Assembly (NCBI GenBank): GCA_947645675.1
Contig: CANSDP010000001.1
Coordinates: forward strand, 186,001-250,000
From: an uncultured Bacillota bacterium
Lineage (GTDB): Bacteria; Bacillota; Clostridia; Oscillospirales; Oscillospiraceae
Length of the DNA stretch: 64,000 nt
Direction of reading: 5' to 3'
In this document: positions 36,093 through 45,511 of the stretch, in pieces
How positions within the stretch are numbered: the first letter of the stretch is position 1
Layout: every line of letters starts with the position of its first letter
The notes under the pieces: generated by a model
What the model saw: only the letters and a program-made list of their open reading frames with translations
Database searches by the model: none
What the model was told of the DNA's origin: nothing
Program-made: the position numbers and the translations under genes

Positions 36093-37643
36093 ATGAAGAT
36101 GAAAAAATGGCTGGCCCTGGCAGTGGGCGGCTCTCTGATCCTCTCCCTGGCGCTGGCCGGCTGCGGCACAAAGCCCGGAGGCGCCTCGTCCGGAAGTCCC
36201 AGCGGCGAGAAGCGGGATACCCTGATCCTCGGACACTGGAGCGATCCCCCCAGCCTGGATCCCAATAACGCGCTGAACGACTGCGCCATGCGGGTGACCA
36301 CCAACGTCTATGATACCCTGGTCCGGATGGACGGGAACTTTACCGCCCAGCCCTGTATCGCCGAGTCCTGGGATGTCTCCGCCGACGGCCTGGAGTACAC
36401 CTTTAAGATCCGGGACGGCGTAAAATTCCACAACGGAGACCTGCTGACGGTGGACGATGTGTGCTTCAGTCTCCAGCGGGGCATCGATACCCCCAAGGCC
36501 TCCCCCAGCTTTTCCCGGGTGGACAGCGTGGAGCGGGTGGACGACCACCATGTAAAGGTCATTCTGAAATCCCCCTACAACCAGATCCTGGCCAACCTGG
36601 CCCTGCCCTTCGGCCCTATTATGAGCAAGGCCTACGTGGAGTCGGTGGGGGACGAGGAGTTTGCCCGGAAGCCCATGGGTACCGGCCCCTTTAAGTTCGT
36701 GGACTGGGTGAAGGGCGAGAAGGTGATTCTGGAGGCCAACGAGGACTACTTCCTGGGGGCTCCCTCCATCAAGCGGGTGGAGCTGGTCACCATCGCCGAC
36801 ACCAGCGCGGCCCTGCTGAACCTGGAGGGCGGCGGAATCGACGCCTACTGCGACATCCAGACCTCGGACTACGCCCTGGCCCAGTCCAACGAGGACATCA
36901 AGATTGTGGAAGGAAACGCCTTGGGCTATGAGTTTTTGCAGTTCAACACGGCGAAGGCCCCCTTTGACAATGTGAAGGTACGTCAGGCGGTGGCCTATGC
37001 GCTGGATAAGGACGCCATGCTACAGGGCATCAACGACAACATCGGCACCAAGGTGGACACCGTAATCCTCAGCGGAGGCATCGGCTACACCGATAAAATC
37101 CAGGTCTATGACTATAATCTGGAGAAGGCCAAGGCTCTGCTCGACGAGGCGGGCTACGCCAACGGCTTCACCTGTGACATCCATGTCCCCAGCGATGTGT
37201 ATGGAAAATATGCCCAGGTGCTCCAGAACTCCCTGCGGGAGATTGGAATCACCGCCAACATCAAGCAGGAGGAGCTGTCCGCGTTTAAGGTCTCCACCAA
37301 CGGCGGAAACTATGATATGGCGATCAACGGATGCAGCTTTACGGTGATGGACGTCTTTGAGTCCTGCGGTGAGCTTGTGTATGGCCCCAGGATTGGAGAC
37401 ACAAACAACACCTTCTATAACAACCCCCGGGTCAACGCGCTGTTTGACGAGGCCCTGGTCACGGTGGACGAGGCCCGTCTGGCCGGGCTGTATGAGGAGG
37501 TTCTGGTCACCCTCAGCGAGGAGGTGCCTCTGGTGCCCTTTATCTGGCGGGTGAGAAACATCACCTGTAACAAGGACCTGAACATCCCCTATATGGACCC
37601 CTATGCGTTCCACTACCTCCATGAATGGAGCTGGAACAGCTGA
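36093..37643 (+). CDS. Peptide ABC transporter substrate-binding lipoprotein (family 5)
   Basis: Extracellular binding protein of Dpp/Opp type. 516 residues: signal peptide with lipobox LALAGC (Cys at about 25), then the family 5 pattern: DTLILGHWSDPPSLDPNNALND, YDTLVRMDG, AESWDVSADGLEYTFKIRDGVKFHNGD (a classic SBP_bac_5 block), and NVKVRQAVAYALDKDAM. It binds peptides or related compounds such as dipeptides, nickel chelates or glutathione; specificity is not readable. SD GAAGGAGG precedes the ATG. An attenuator-like terminator follows (37680-37740) before the permease genes, which usually gives excess binding protein. Confidence 0.93.
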   Translation: MKMKKWLALAVGGSLILSLALAGCGTKPGGASSGSPSGEKRDTLILGHWSDPPSLDPNNALNDCAMRVTTNVYDTLVRMDGNFTAQPCIAESWDVSADGLEYTFKIRDGVKFHNGDLLTVDDVCFSLQRGIDTPKASPSFSRVDSVERVDDHHVKVILKSPYNQILANLALPFGPIMSKAYVESVGDEEFARKPMGTGPFKFVDWVKGEKVILEANEDYFLGAPSIKRVELVTIADTSAALLNLEGGGIDAYCDIQTSDYALAQSNEDIKIVEGNALGYEFLQFNTAKAPFDNVKVRQAVAYALDKDAMLQGINDNIGTKVDTVILSGGIGYTDKIQVYDYNLEKAKALLDEAGYANGFTCDIHVPSDVYGKYAQVLQNSLREIGITANIKQEELSAFKVSTNGGNYDMAINGCSFTVMDVFESCGELVYGPRIGDTNNTFYNNPRVNALFDEALVTVDEARLAGLYEEVLVTLSEEVPLVPFIWRVRNITCNKDLNIPYMDPYAFHYLHEWSWNS

Positions 37644-37679
37644 ATAGGATAACGGCGGTATTCAGCCAACCGCCCCACT

Positions 37680-37740
37680 GCCCGGATATTGGAAAGACGG
37701 CCGTCGGTATCCGCCGTGCCCCCATATCCGGGCGCTTTTT
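37680..37740 (+). terminator. Attenuator-like terminator between binding protein and permease genes
   Basis: GCCCGGATAT (37680-37689) pairs with ATATCCGGGC (37724-37733) around an inner hairpin with GACGGCCGTC, then GCTTTTTATC. Genes downstream have no visible new promoter, so read-through is expected. Confidence 0.75.
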
Positions 37741-37811
37741 ATCATCAAGCGCCCCCGCTCCAGGCCGGCGGGCCCAGGAGCGGCAAATAGGGCGCAGTTA
37801 GGAGTGATACG

Positions 37812-38750
37812 ATGTATAAATATGTGATAAAGAGAGTCCTTCTCATGATTCCGGTGCTGCTGGGCATCTCCTTCGTCGTGTTTTTCCTGATGGACCTGAC
37901 CCCGGGGACCCCGGCGGATATCATCATGGGGGACCTGGCCACGTCCGAGGCCAAGGCGGCGCTGAATGAGTCTCTGGGCTGGAACCGGCCCTTTATCCAG
38001 CGCTTCCTGGACTACATTATGGGGGTGTTCCGCGGAGACTTCGGCAGCTCCTATGTCTCCGGACTGCCGGTGTTCGAGGAGCTCTTCTCCCGCTTCCCCA
38101 CCACCTTCCAGCTGGCGCTGTACAGCATGATCCTGGCATCCCTCATCGGCATTCCTCTGGGCATAGCCTGCGCTGTGAAGCAGTACTCCCTGATTGACAG
38201 CTGCAGCACCATTTTTGCCCTGATTTTCATCTCTATCCCCACATTTTGGCTGGGCCTGATGATGATCATTCTCTTCTCCGTACAGCTGCACTGGCTGCCC
38301 CCCAACGGCTCGGAGACGCTGGCCCACTTCATCATGCCTGCCATCACCTGCGCGGGCACCACGCTGGCAACCTTGATTCGGATGACCCGGTCCACCATGC
38401 TGGAGGTGATCCGGCAGGACTATATCCGCACAGCCTATGCCAAGGGAGCCACGAAGGGGCGGGTCATCGTGAACCACGCCCTGCAAAACGCCTTTATCCC
38501 CATTATTACCATCGTGGGCGTGAATTTTGGCTATATGCTGGGCGGAGCGGTCATCACGGAGAACGTGTTCGGCATGTCGGGCATCGGAAATCTGCTGCTG
38601 AGCTCCATCCGCAGCAAGGACATCCCCATGGTAATGGGCGGTGTGCTGATCGTGGCGGTGATGTTCAGCATTGTCAACCTGCTGCTGGATATCTGCTACG
38701 CCTATGTGGACCCGCGGGTGAAGGCGCAGTATAAGAAGGGAGGCGCCTGA
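37812..38750 (+). CDS. Peptide ABC transporter permease, DppB type
   Basis: First membrane subunit. 312 residues: N-terminal YKYVIKRVLLMIPVLLGISFVVFFLMDL, the DppB/OppB hallmark first helix, then a long external loop and five more helices. The EAA motif region is DYIRTAYAKGATKGRVIVNHALQNA, near 200-225. SD AGGAG is followed by ATACG before the ATG. The next permease starts two bases after its stop. Confidence 0.94.
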   Translation: MYKYVIKRVLLMIPVLLGISFVVFFLMDLTPGTPADIIMGDLATSEAKAALNESLGWNRPFIQRFLDYIMGVFRGDFGSSYVSGLPVFEELFSRFPTTFQLALYSMILASLIGIPLGIACAVKQYSLIDSCSTIFALIFISIPTFWLGLMMIILFSVQLHWLPPNGSETLAHFIMPAITCAGTTLATLIRMTRSTMLEVIRQDYIRTAYAKGATKGRVIVNHALQNAFIPIITIVGVNFGYMLGGAVITENVFGMSGIGNLLLSSIRSKDIPMVMGGVLIVAVMFSIVNLLLDICYAYVDPRVKAQYKKGGA

Positions 38751-38752
38751 CG

Positions 38753-39637
38753 GTGAAAAAGACGAAGCATGAAGCGCCCAGGACGGACAAAAAGCGGTCG
38801 CAGCTTCTGGAGGTATGGGGGCGGCTGAAAAAGAGCAAGGTGGCCATCGCCGGGCTGGTGATTCTGGCGCTGCTGATTCTTATGGCCGTGTTCGCCGACG
38901 TGCTGGTGGACTATGAGCTGGCCATTGCCCAGAATATGCCCGAGAAGCTTCAGGGGCCCTCGCCGGCCCACTGGCTGGGGACCGACGGCTTCGGCCGGGA
39001 TATCCTGGCCCGAATCATCCACGGAAGCCGCATCTCCCTGAGCATCGGTTTTGTGTCGGTGATCGTCTCTCTGGCGGTGGGAGGGGCCATCGGCTCCATC
39101 GCCGGCTACTATGGGGGGACGCTGGATATGATCGTCATGCGTTTTATCGACGTGCTTATGGCCATCCCCTCCATGCTGATGTGTATTTGTGTGGTGACGG
39201 TGCTGGGGCCTGGCATGTCCAACCTGCTGGTGGCCATCACCATCAGCTATGTGGCCACCTTCTGTGTGATCGTCCGGTCCTCCATCCTGACCATCAAGAA
39301 CTCGGACTACATTGAAGCGGCCAGAGCCACCGGCGTGGGCACCTTCCGCATCATCCTCAAGCACATTATCCCCAACACCATGGGGCCCATCATGGTACAG
39401 GCCACCCTGAGCATCGGCAGCGTGATCCTGTCCGCCGCCGGGCTGAGCTTTGTGGGCCTGGGCGTCATGCCGCCCACCCCGGAGTGGGGAGCCATTCTCA
39501 CCGAGGGCAAGGAGTTCATTCGAACCGCCCCCCATATCGTGCTCTTCCCGGGCATCGCGATCATGCTGGCGGTGATGTCGCTGAACTTCCTGGGCGACGG
39601 GCTGCGGGACGCCCTGGACCCCCGGCTGAAACAGTAA
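38753..39637 (+). CDS. Peptide ABC transporter permease, DppC type
   Basis: Second membrane subunit. 294 residues, GTG start at 38753 with GGGAGG in the end of the preceding gene. A basic N-terminal tail (about 1-35) precedes the first helix. The DppC/OppC hallmark LGTDGFGRDILARIIHGSRISL begins near 77. The EAA-type loop is DYIEAARATGVGTFRIILKHIIPN. Six helices in all. Confidence 0.94.
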   Translation: MKKTKHEAPRTDKKRSQLLEVWGRLKKSKVAIAGLVILALLILMAVFADVLVDYELAIAQNMPEKLQGPSPAHWLGTDGFGRDILARIIHGSRISLSIGFVSVIVSLAVGGAIGSIAGYYGGTLDMIVMRFIDVLMAIPSMLMCICVVTVLGPGMSNLLVAITISYVATFCVIVRSSILTIKNSDYIEAARATGVGTFRIILKHIIPNTMGPIMVQATLSIGSVILSAAGLSFVGLGVMPPTPEWGAILTEGKEFIRTAPHIVLFPGIAIMLAVMSLNFLGDGLRDALDPRLKQ

Positions 39638-39653
39638 AGGAGGGGGCAGAAGC

Positions 39654-40670
39654 ATGGAAGAGACAAGAAAAAGCAAGACCATCCTGGAGGTCCGGAACCT
39701 GAACGTGGTCTATGAGACCGACCTGGAGACGGTGTATGCCGTCAACGGCGTCAGCTTCACCGTGAAGGAGGGGGAGACCCTGGGCCTGGTGGGGGAGACG
39801 GGAGCGGGCAAGTCCACCACGGCCCTGAGCATTCTCCGCCTGCTGGCGGAGAACACCGGAAAAATACGGGAGGGCTCCATCCTCTTCGACGGGGAGGACA
39901 TCCTGGAGATGGACAATCTGGCCCTGCAAAAGCTGCGGGGGGAGGACATCTCCATGATCTTCCAGGACCCCATGACCAGCCTCAATCCGGTGCTGACGGT
40001 GGGCTATCAGATCGCGGAGGTGCTGGAGCTTCACAATCACGACCACCGGTCCGCCAAGGAGATTGACCAGAAGGTGGAGGAGATGCTCCGCCTGGTGGGC
40101 ATCCCGCCGGAGCGGAAGCACGAGTACCCCCACCAGTTTTCCGGCGGTATGAAGCAGCGGGTGGTGATTGCCATCGCCCTGGCCTGCGAGCCCCGCCTGC
40201 TCATCGCCGACGAGCCCACCACCGCCCTGGACGTGACCATTCAGGCCCAGGTGATCGACATGATGGAGAAGCTGAAGGACCGGCTGAACACCTCCATGAT
40301 CCTGATTACCCACGACCTGGGCATCGTGGCGGAAATCTGCGACCAGGTGGCTATCATGTACGCCGGGGAGATCATCGAGCGGGGGACCGTCTACGATATC
40401 TTCGAAAGCCAGCGGCACCACCCCTACACGGAGGGGCTGTTCGGCTCCATCCCCCGGCTGGACGATGAGACGGAGCGGCTCAAGCCCATCAAGGGCCTGA
40501 TGCCCGACCCCACCGACCTGCCCAAGGGGTGCAAATTCTCCCCCCGCTGTCCCCAGTGTATGGACATCTGCCGGGAGAAGCGGCCCCCGGTGTGCCGGTA
40601 TGGGAGTCATGAGATCAGCTGCCATCTCTTTGGACAGAGCCAGGAACATGAGGGGAGGGACGAGGCATGA
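39654..40670 (+). CDS. Peptide ABC transporter ATPase, DppD type
   Basis: 338 residues. Walker [10 protein letters not shown] (about 47), Q-loop [12 protein letters not shown], signature [15 protein letters not shown], Walker [15 protein letters not shown]-loop LITHDLGIV. The C-terminal oligopeptide-transporter extension (about 265-330) carries Cys residues ([15 protein letters not shown]) that in DppD-type ATPases bind an Fe-S cluster. SD GGAGGGGG. The last four bases overlap the next gene. Confidence 0.95.
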   Translation: MEETRKSKTILEVRNLNVVYETDLETVYAVNGVSFTVKEGETLGLVGETGAGKSTTALSILRLLAENTGKIREGSILFDGEDILEMDNLALQKLRGEDISMIFQDPMTSLNPVLTVGYQIAEVLELHNHDHRSAKEIDQKVEEMLRLVGIPPERKHEYPHQFSGGMKQRVVIAIALACEPRLLIADEPTTALDVTIQAQVIDMMEKLKDRLNTSMILITHDLGIVAEICDQVAIMYAGEIIERGTVYDIFESQRHHPYTEGLFGSIPRLDDETERLKPIKGLMPDPTDLPKGCKFSPRCPQCMDICREKRPPVCRYGSHEISCHLFGQSQEHEGRDEA

Positions 40671-41650
40671 GTGAACAGACCCCGCTGATTGAGACCAGAG
40701 CGCTGAAAAAGTATTTCAAGACCAGCAAGGGCGTCCTCCACGCGGTGGACGACATCAACATGAAGATCGAGAAGGGGACCACCCTGGGGGTGGTGGGGGA
40801 GTCGGGCTGCGGCAAATCCACCCTGGGGCGGGTGGTGCTGGGCCTGATTGGAGCCACCAGCGGCGAAATCTATTACAAGGGCAGGGACACCGTTAAATTC
40901 AGCAAGCGGGAGATGAGGGGCCTGCGCAAGGAGATGCAGATTATCTTCCAGGACCCCTACGCCTCCCTGAACCCCCGGATGTCGGTAAGCGAAATTATCG
41001 CCGAGCCCCTGCGGGTGAACGGCATCCTCCGTAACCGGCGGGAGATCGACAAGCGGGTGAAGGAGCTGATGGACACGGTGGGTATCGCCAGCCGTCTGGC
41101 CTATGCCTATCCCCATGAGCTGGACGGCGGCCGCCGCCAGCGGGTGGGCATCGCCCGGGCCCTGTCGGTGAACCCGGAGTTCATCGTCTGTGACGAGCCG
41201 GTGTCCTCCCTGGACGTGTCGATTCAGGCCCAAATCCTCAACCTGATGATGGATTTTCAGAAAGAGATGGGACTGACTTATATGTTCATCACCCACGACC
41301 TGTCGGTGGTAAAGCACATCAGCGACGAGATCATGGTGATGTATCTGGGCCAGTGCGTGGAGCGGGCCCCCAGCAAGGAACTCTTCGCCCAGCCCAAGCA
41401 CCCCTATACCCAGGCGCTGCTGAAGGCCGTGCCCATTCCCAGTCTGAAAAACCGGGGGAAGCCCAGGGAAATCCTCCCCGGAGAGGTGACCAGCCCCATC
41501 GACCCCCAGCCGGGCTGCCGCTTTGCCCCCCGGTGTAAATACGCTGCGGAACGCTGCCGCGACCCGCTGGCGTTCCAGAAAATTTCTCAAAACCATTTTG
41601 TGGCCTGCAAGCTCTATGAGCAGGCGGGCAGGGAAGGAGAAGCGCAATGA
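40667..41650 (+). CDS. Peptide ABC transporter ATPase, DppF type
   Basis: 327 residues. Walker A GESGCGKST, Q-loop IFQDPYASLNPRM, Walker B EFIVCDEPVSSLDVS, H-loop FITHDLSVV. The signature reads LDGGRRQRVGIARAL instead of LSGGQ, a variant I have seen in clostridial OppF proteins, so probably functional. C-terminal extension with GCRFAPRCKYAAERC. ATGA overlaps join it to both neighbours, so translation is coupled across DppD, DppF and the DUF4438 gene. Confidence 0.94.
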   Translation: MSEQTPLIETRALKKYFKTSKGVLHAVDDINMKIEKGTTLGVVGESGCGKSTLGRVVLGLIGATSGEIYYKGRDTVKFSKREMRGLRKEMQIIFQDPYASLNPRMSVSEIIAEPLRVNGILRNRREIDKRVKELMDTVGIASRLAYAYPHELDGGRRQRVGIARALSVNPEFIVCDEPVSSLDVSIQAQILNLMMDFQKEMGLTYMFITHDLSVVKHISDEIMVMYLGQCVERAPSKELFAQPKHPYTQALLKAVPIPSLKNRGKPREILPGEVTSPIDPQPGCRFAPRCKYAAERCRDPLAFQKISQNHFVACKLYEQAGREGEAQ

Positions 41651-42540
41651 AAACAAACCGTGAAAGCCTGGTTGTCCTCTCAGTGCAGGGGCAGATCCAC
41701 CACCCCCTGGGCGGAAGCACCCGGGTGACCTCAGAGGGCAGAGTGGCAGCGGTGCCGGCCATTGGCGGTATCACCTACAACGTGAAGGTGGGGGACCCCG
41801 TTTTCGGACTGACGGGGGATCACATCGAGCCGGGCGTGTCCATCAAGAATATGAATACCTCAGAGAGCGACGCGCTGAACGTGTTCTCCTGCATCGGGAA
41901 CCGGGCCCGGGTGGTGTCGGGCAAGGCCGAGGGGGCGGTGGGCTATGTGACCGGCATCCACGGCGGCTGTGAGCATGTTATCATTCACTTTCCCCAGGAG
42001 GTGCTGTACCGGCTGAAAATCAACGACGAGATCCTGGTGGAGTCCCGGGGACAGGGGCTGAAAATTGAGGAGTGCCCGGACATCATCGTCCAGAGCCTGG
42101 ACCCGGACCTGCTGGAGCAAATGGGCATCGTCACCGACGGCGCGGGGGGACTGACCCTGCCGGTGGCGGCGGAGATCCCCTCCTATCTGATGGGCTCCGG
42201 CCTGGGGGCCGCCCACTCCTACTCCGGGGACTATGACCTGATGACCTCCGACTGGGAGGCCGTCAGGAGGCACCATCTGGAGAAGCTGCGCTTCGGCGAC
42301 ATCGTGCTGTTGAAGGACTGCGACAACACCTTTGGCCGGGGCTATCTGGAGGGGGCCAGGACGGTGGGTATCGTTATCCACGGCGACTGCATCGCCCACG
42401 GCCACGGCCCCGGAATCACCACCGTGCTGACCACCAAGCTGCCCATCATTCACGGACAGCCGGCGGGCAGCGCCAACATCGCGGACTTTATCCTCAGCCG
42501 GAGCTATGACTCCGGCGCGACGGAGCCAGAAAGGAGCTGA
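41647..42540 (+). CDS. DUF4438 family protein
   Basis: 297 residues, no signal peptide, predicted cytoplasmic. Overall pattern (PLGGSTRVTSEGRVAAVPAIGGITYNVKVGDPVFG at the start, then GSGLGAAHSYSGDYDLMTSD, FGDIVLLKDCDN and HGHGPGITTVLTTK) matches the DUF4438 group, whose function is not established as far as I know. Repeated Gly, His and Asp in the last third (IHGDCIAHGHGPG) look like an active or metal site. It sits between a peptide ATPase gene and a VOC gene with four-base overlap upstream, so it is likely part of the processing of the imported compound. Confidence 0.75.
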   Translation: MKTNRESLVVLSVQGQIHHPLGGSTRVTSEGRVAAVPAIGGITYNVKVGDPVFGLTGDHIEPGVSIKNMNTSESDALNVFSCIGNRARVVSGKAEGAVGYVTGIHGGCEHVIIHFPQEVLYRLKINDEILVESRGQGLKIEECPDIIVQSLDPDLLEQMGIVTDGAGGLTLPVAAEIPSYLMGSGLGAAHSYSGDYDLMTSDWEAVRRHHLEKLRFGDIVLLKDCDNTFGRGYLEGARTVGIVIHGDCIAHGHGPGITTVLTTKLPIIHGQPAGSANIADFILSRSYDSGATEPERS

Positions 42541-42548
42541 AGCAGAGC

Positions 42549-42941
42549 ATGAGCGTTATGGAACTATCCTCTCAGGTTACATTTTTATACTTTACCGACA
42601 TGAAGGGAGCGGCCCGCTTCTTTGACGAGGTTTTACAGCTGGAGAAGGCGTACGACCCGGGCTGGGCCTGCGTCTGGCGGACGGGGCCTGGGGCCTTCGT
42701 GGGGGCGGTGGACGTGGACGAGGGCTCCATCCAGGTGGAGCGCCGGGGCGGCGTGCTGGTCAGCCTCACCGTCCGCAACATTGAGGCGGTGCGGGAGCAC
42801 ATTCTGTCCGCCGGGCTGGAGCCCTCCCCCATCAAGCAGGTGAAGGAGTTGGACCTGAAATCGTTTTTCTTCACCGGCCCCGAGGGGTACGAATTTGAGA
42901 TCCAGCAGTTTACCTCGGGCGACCTGAGCCGGCTGTTCTGA
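42549..42941 (+). CDS. VOC-superfamily (glyoxalase/dioxygenase fold) protein 1
   Basis: 130 residues forming one vicinal-oxygen-chelate module with paired beta-alpha-beta units: VTFLYFTDMKGAARFFDEVLQLE and, near the end, LKSFFFTGPEGYEFEIQQF. The usual C-terminal Glu ligand is present in GYEFEIQQF; the N-terminal His ligand position is not obvious. VOC proteins include lyases, dioxygenases and binding or resistance proteins, so no reaction is assigned. Paralogue of the protein at 45512-45907, sharing FFDEVL, YDP-WACVWRTG and LKSF-F-GPEGY. The next gene starts three bases after its stop. Confidence 0.82.
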   Translation: MSVMELSSQVTFLYFTDMKGAARFFDEVLQLEKAYDPGWACVWRTGPGAFVGAVDVDEGSIQVERRGGVLVSLTVRNIEAVREHILSAGLEPSPIKQVKELDLKSFFFTGPEGYEFEIQQFTSGDLSRLF

Positions 42942-42944
42942 GCC

Positions 42945-44168
42945 ATGAGACAGGATATTTACCGGCGGTTCGCCCAGGTACTGGTGTCGGTGGGAGCGGA
43001 CCTGCGGCCGGGAGAGGCGGCGGTGATCCAGGCGGAGCCGGACCACCGGGAGCTGGTCCTGGAGCTGGCCGGGGCCTGCTATCAGGCCGGAGCCCGGTAT
43101 GTCTGGGTGGAGTATGAGGACCCGGCCCTGGAGCGTATCCGGGCCGGCCTCTCCCGGCGGGAGTATTTGAGCCAGACGCCGGACTGGGTCTATGAGCTCC
43201 GCCGGGCCTACGGGGCGGACAGGACCTGCGTGTTCTGCCTGCGTACCCCCAGACTGTCTCCGGAGGGGGACGGGCCCGAGCTGCGGGCGGTGCGGACCGG
43301 GGAGATGAGGAGCCGGGAGGGCTTCCAAAGCTCGGTGGCCGGCGGCGGGGTGAGCATCGTCAAAACGGTGGTCCCCGGCCCGGACTGGGCGGCGCTGGTA
43401 TTCCCCGAGCTGGACCGGGAGGCCGCCCTGGAGCGGCTCTGGGAGCGGTTCGTCTCCATCTGCCGTCTGGACCGGAAAAACCCTGTCGCCGCCTGGCGGG
43501 AGCACCAGCGGCTGCTGGGCCGGCGGCGGGAGCGGCTGACCGCCCTGAATCTGGATTCCCTGGAGCTGGAGGGCCCCGGCACAAGGCTGTCGGTGGGCCT
43601 GGTCCAGGGCGGGCGGTGGATCGGCGGCTGCGCGGAGAACACCCGGACGGGCGGGGCCTATGTGCCCAACATCCCCACCGAGGAGCTGTTCTGCGTCCCC
43701 GACCGGCGGCGGGTGGAGGGGGTGGTCTCCTCCACCATGCCCCTGAACCACGGCGGGAGCCTCATCGAGGGAATTCGCCTGGAGGTGCGGGAGGGGCGCG
43801 TATGCGGCTGCTCCGCCCGGAGGGGCGCTGGACTGCTGACCACCCTGCTGAACACCGACGAGGGGGCCCGCTACTTTGGCGAAATTGCCCTGGTCTCCGT
43901 CCAGTCCCCCATCTATCAGACGGGCCGTATCTTCTATGACACCCTGCTGGACGAGAACGCGGTGTGCCATATGGCCCTGGGCCGGGGGACCCCCGGCGTT
44001 CTGGAGGGAGGGTACCAGCTCTCCCCGGAGGCGCGGGCGCGGGCCGGAATCAACGACAGCGCCATCCATGTGGACTTTATGATCGGATCGGAGGAGCTGA
44101 ATGTGGACGGTGTGAGACGGACGGGGGAGCGGGTCGCCATTCTCAGGAAGGGCGACTGGGCGCTGTGA
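42945..44168 (+). CDS. M29-family metallo-aminopeptidase
   Basis: Cytoplasmic aminopeptidase of the thermophilic aminopeptidase/AmpS type that removes N-terminal residues with two metal ions. 407 residues, usual length. Probable metal and catalytic residues are in place: E246 (NIPTEELF), E313 (RYFGEIALV), H342 (NAVCHMALG), H375 and D377 (SAIHVDFMIG), with Y331/D332 nearby. It fits intracellular cleavage of peptides imported by the upstream ABC transporter. Start ATG at 42945, three bases after the VOC stop; weak SD. Its end overlaps the MATE gene if that starts at GTG 44165. Confidence 0.9.
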   Translation: MRQDIYRRFAQVLVSVGADLRPGEAAVIQAEPDHRELVLELAGACYQAGARYVWVEYEDPALERIRAGLSRREYLSQTPDWVYELRRAYGADRTCVFCLRTPRLSPEGDGPELRAVRTGEMRSREGFQSSVAGGGVSIVKTVVPGPDWAALVFPELDREAALERLWERFVSICRLDRKNPVAAWREHQRLLGRRRERLTALNLDSLELEGPGTRLSVGLVQGGRWIGGCAENTRTGGAYVPNIPTEELFCVPDRRRVEGVVSSTMPLNHGGSLIEGIRLEVREGRVCGCSARRGAGLLTTLLNTDEGARYFGEIALVSVQSPIYQTGRIFYDTLLDENAVCHMALGRGTPGVLEGGYQLSPEARARAGINDSAIHVDFMIGSEELNVDGVRRTGERVAILRKGDWAL

Positions 44169-45493
44169 GCGGCTGCGCGGGGGCGGTGGACCTGACCCGC
44201 GGGCCGGAGCTGCGGGCAATTCTACGTTTTACCGGACCTCTTTTTGTTGGAAACTTCTTTCAACAGCTGTATAATGTAGTAGACACCCTGATTGTGGGCA
44301 AGCACGTGGGTTACGAGGCTATGGCCGCGGTGGGGCTTTGCTTCCCGGTGATCTTCACCAGCCTGGCCCTGTTTATGGGCATCGGCGCTGGCGTCAACGT
44401 GGTGGTGGCCCGGCGGACCGGGGCCGGGGACCCGGCGGAGGTGGAGCGGGCCGTCCGCGCCGCATGGCTTCTGGTCCTTGCGGGCTGCGTCCCCGTAACC
44501 CTGTTCGGGACGCTGTGGGCCGAGCCCGTCCTGCGGCTGCTCCAGGTGCCGGAGCATATCCTGCCCGACGCGGCGGGCTATATGCGAATCTACTTTGCCG
44601 CCTCCTTCGCCAACCTGGGCTATGGCATCAACGACGGTATTCTCCGGGGGCTGGGGGACAGCGGGGCCACCCTGCGCTTTCTGCTGATCTCCTGTCTGAC
44701 CAACGTGGCACTGGACCTGCTTTTCGTCCTGGCCCTGGATTGGGCCGTGGCGGGGGTGGCCGCCGCCACGGCGGCGGCCCAGGTGCTGGCCTGGGCGCTG
44801 AGCGCGGTGTACATCCGCCGCCGCTGTCTGGGCCGGGGCGGACGGGGGCCGCTGCGGCCCTCCCTGGGAGAAATCTGCCGGATTGGACTGCCCGCGGGGA
44901 TACAGCACATGATCTTCTCCTTCGGCACCATTGTGATCCAGGTGGTCATCAATGGCTGCGGGGACGCCTTCATTGCCGGCTTCAACGCGGCCAGCAAGAT
45001 CGACATGTTCGCCTTTATGCCTATTCAGAGCTTTTCCTCCGCGGCCACCTCCTTTGTGGGTCAGAACCTGGGGGCGGGAAAGAGCGAGCGGGTGCGGACG
45101 GGGGTGGCCTCGGCGCTGAAGCTCTCCCTGGCGGTGGACGCAGCGGTGGTGTCGGCGGTGCTGTGCCTGGGGCCCTGGCTGCTGGGGCTGTTCAACTCGG
45201 AGGCGGCGGTGATCCAGGCCGGACTGGCCTATCTCTACCGCATCCTGCCCTTCTACCTGATTTACACCGTTACGTCTATGGCCCAGTCGGTGTTCCGGGG
45301 GATGGGGGATGTGGCGGTACCCACGGTGATTATGATCGCCGCGCTGTGGCTGGGGCGGGTGCCCGCCTCCTGGCTGCTCACCGCCCGGTTTGGACAGGAG
45401 AACCTGTTTTTCTGCTATGGCATCGGCTGGACCATCGAGCTGGCGCTGTTGGCGCTGTATTACCGCTCCGGCCACTGGCGGCGGAGGCTTTAA
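44165..45493 (+). CDS. MATE-family efflux transporter
   Basis: Na+ or H+-driven exporter of drugs or metabolites. About 442 residues from GTG 44165, overlapping the aminopeptidase stop (GTGA). A GTG at 44186 is the alternative; both lack a strong SD, so coupling is likely. The typical MATE opening DLTRGPELRAILRFTGPLF is followed by GNFFQQLYNVVDTLIVGKHVG. Twelve hydrophobic helices, and the second-half signature QSFSSAATSFVGQNLGAGKSERV. In this operon it may expel a toxic imported analogue or a product. Confidence 0.9.
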   Translation: MSGCAGAVDLTRGPELRAILRFTGPLFVGNFFQQLYNVVDTLIVGKHVGYEAMAAVGLCFPVIFTSLALFMGIGAGVNVVVARRTGAGDPAEVERAVRAAWLLVLAGCVPVTLFGTLWAEPVLRLLQVPEHILPDAAGYMRIYFAASFANLGYGINDGILRGLGDSGATLRFLLISCLTNVALDLLFVLALDWAVAGVAAATAAAQVLAWALSAVYIRRRCLGRGGRGPLRPSLGEICRIGLPAGIQHMIFSFGTIVIQVVINGCGDAFIAGFNAASKIDMFAFMPIQSFSSAATSFVGQNLGAGKSERVRTGVASALKLSLAVDAAVVSAVLCLGPWLLGLFNSEAAVIQAGLAYLYRILPFYLIYTVTSMAQSVFRGMGDVAVPTVIMIAALWLGRVPASWLLTARFGQENLFFCYGIGWTIELALLALYYRSGHWRRRL

Positions 45494-45511
45494 GGAAAGA
45501 AGGAGAACGGA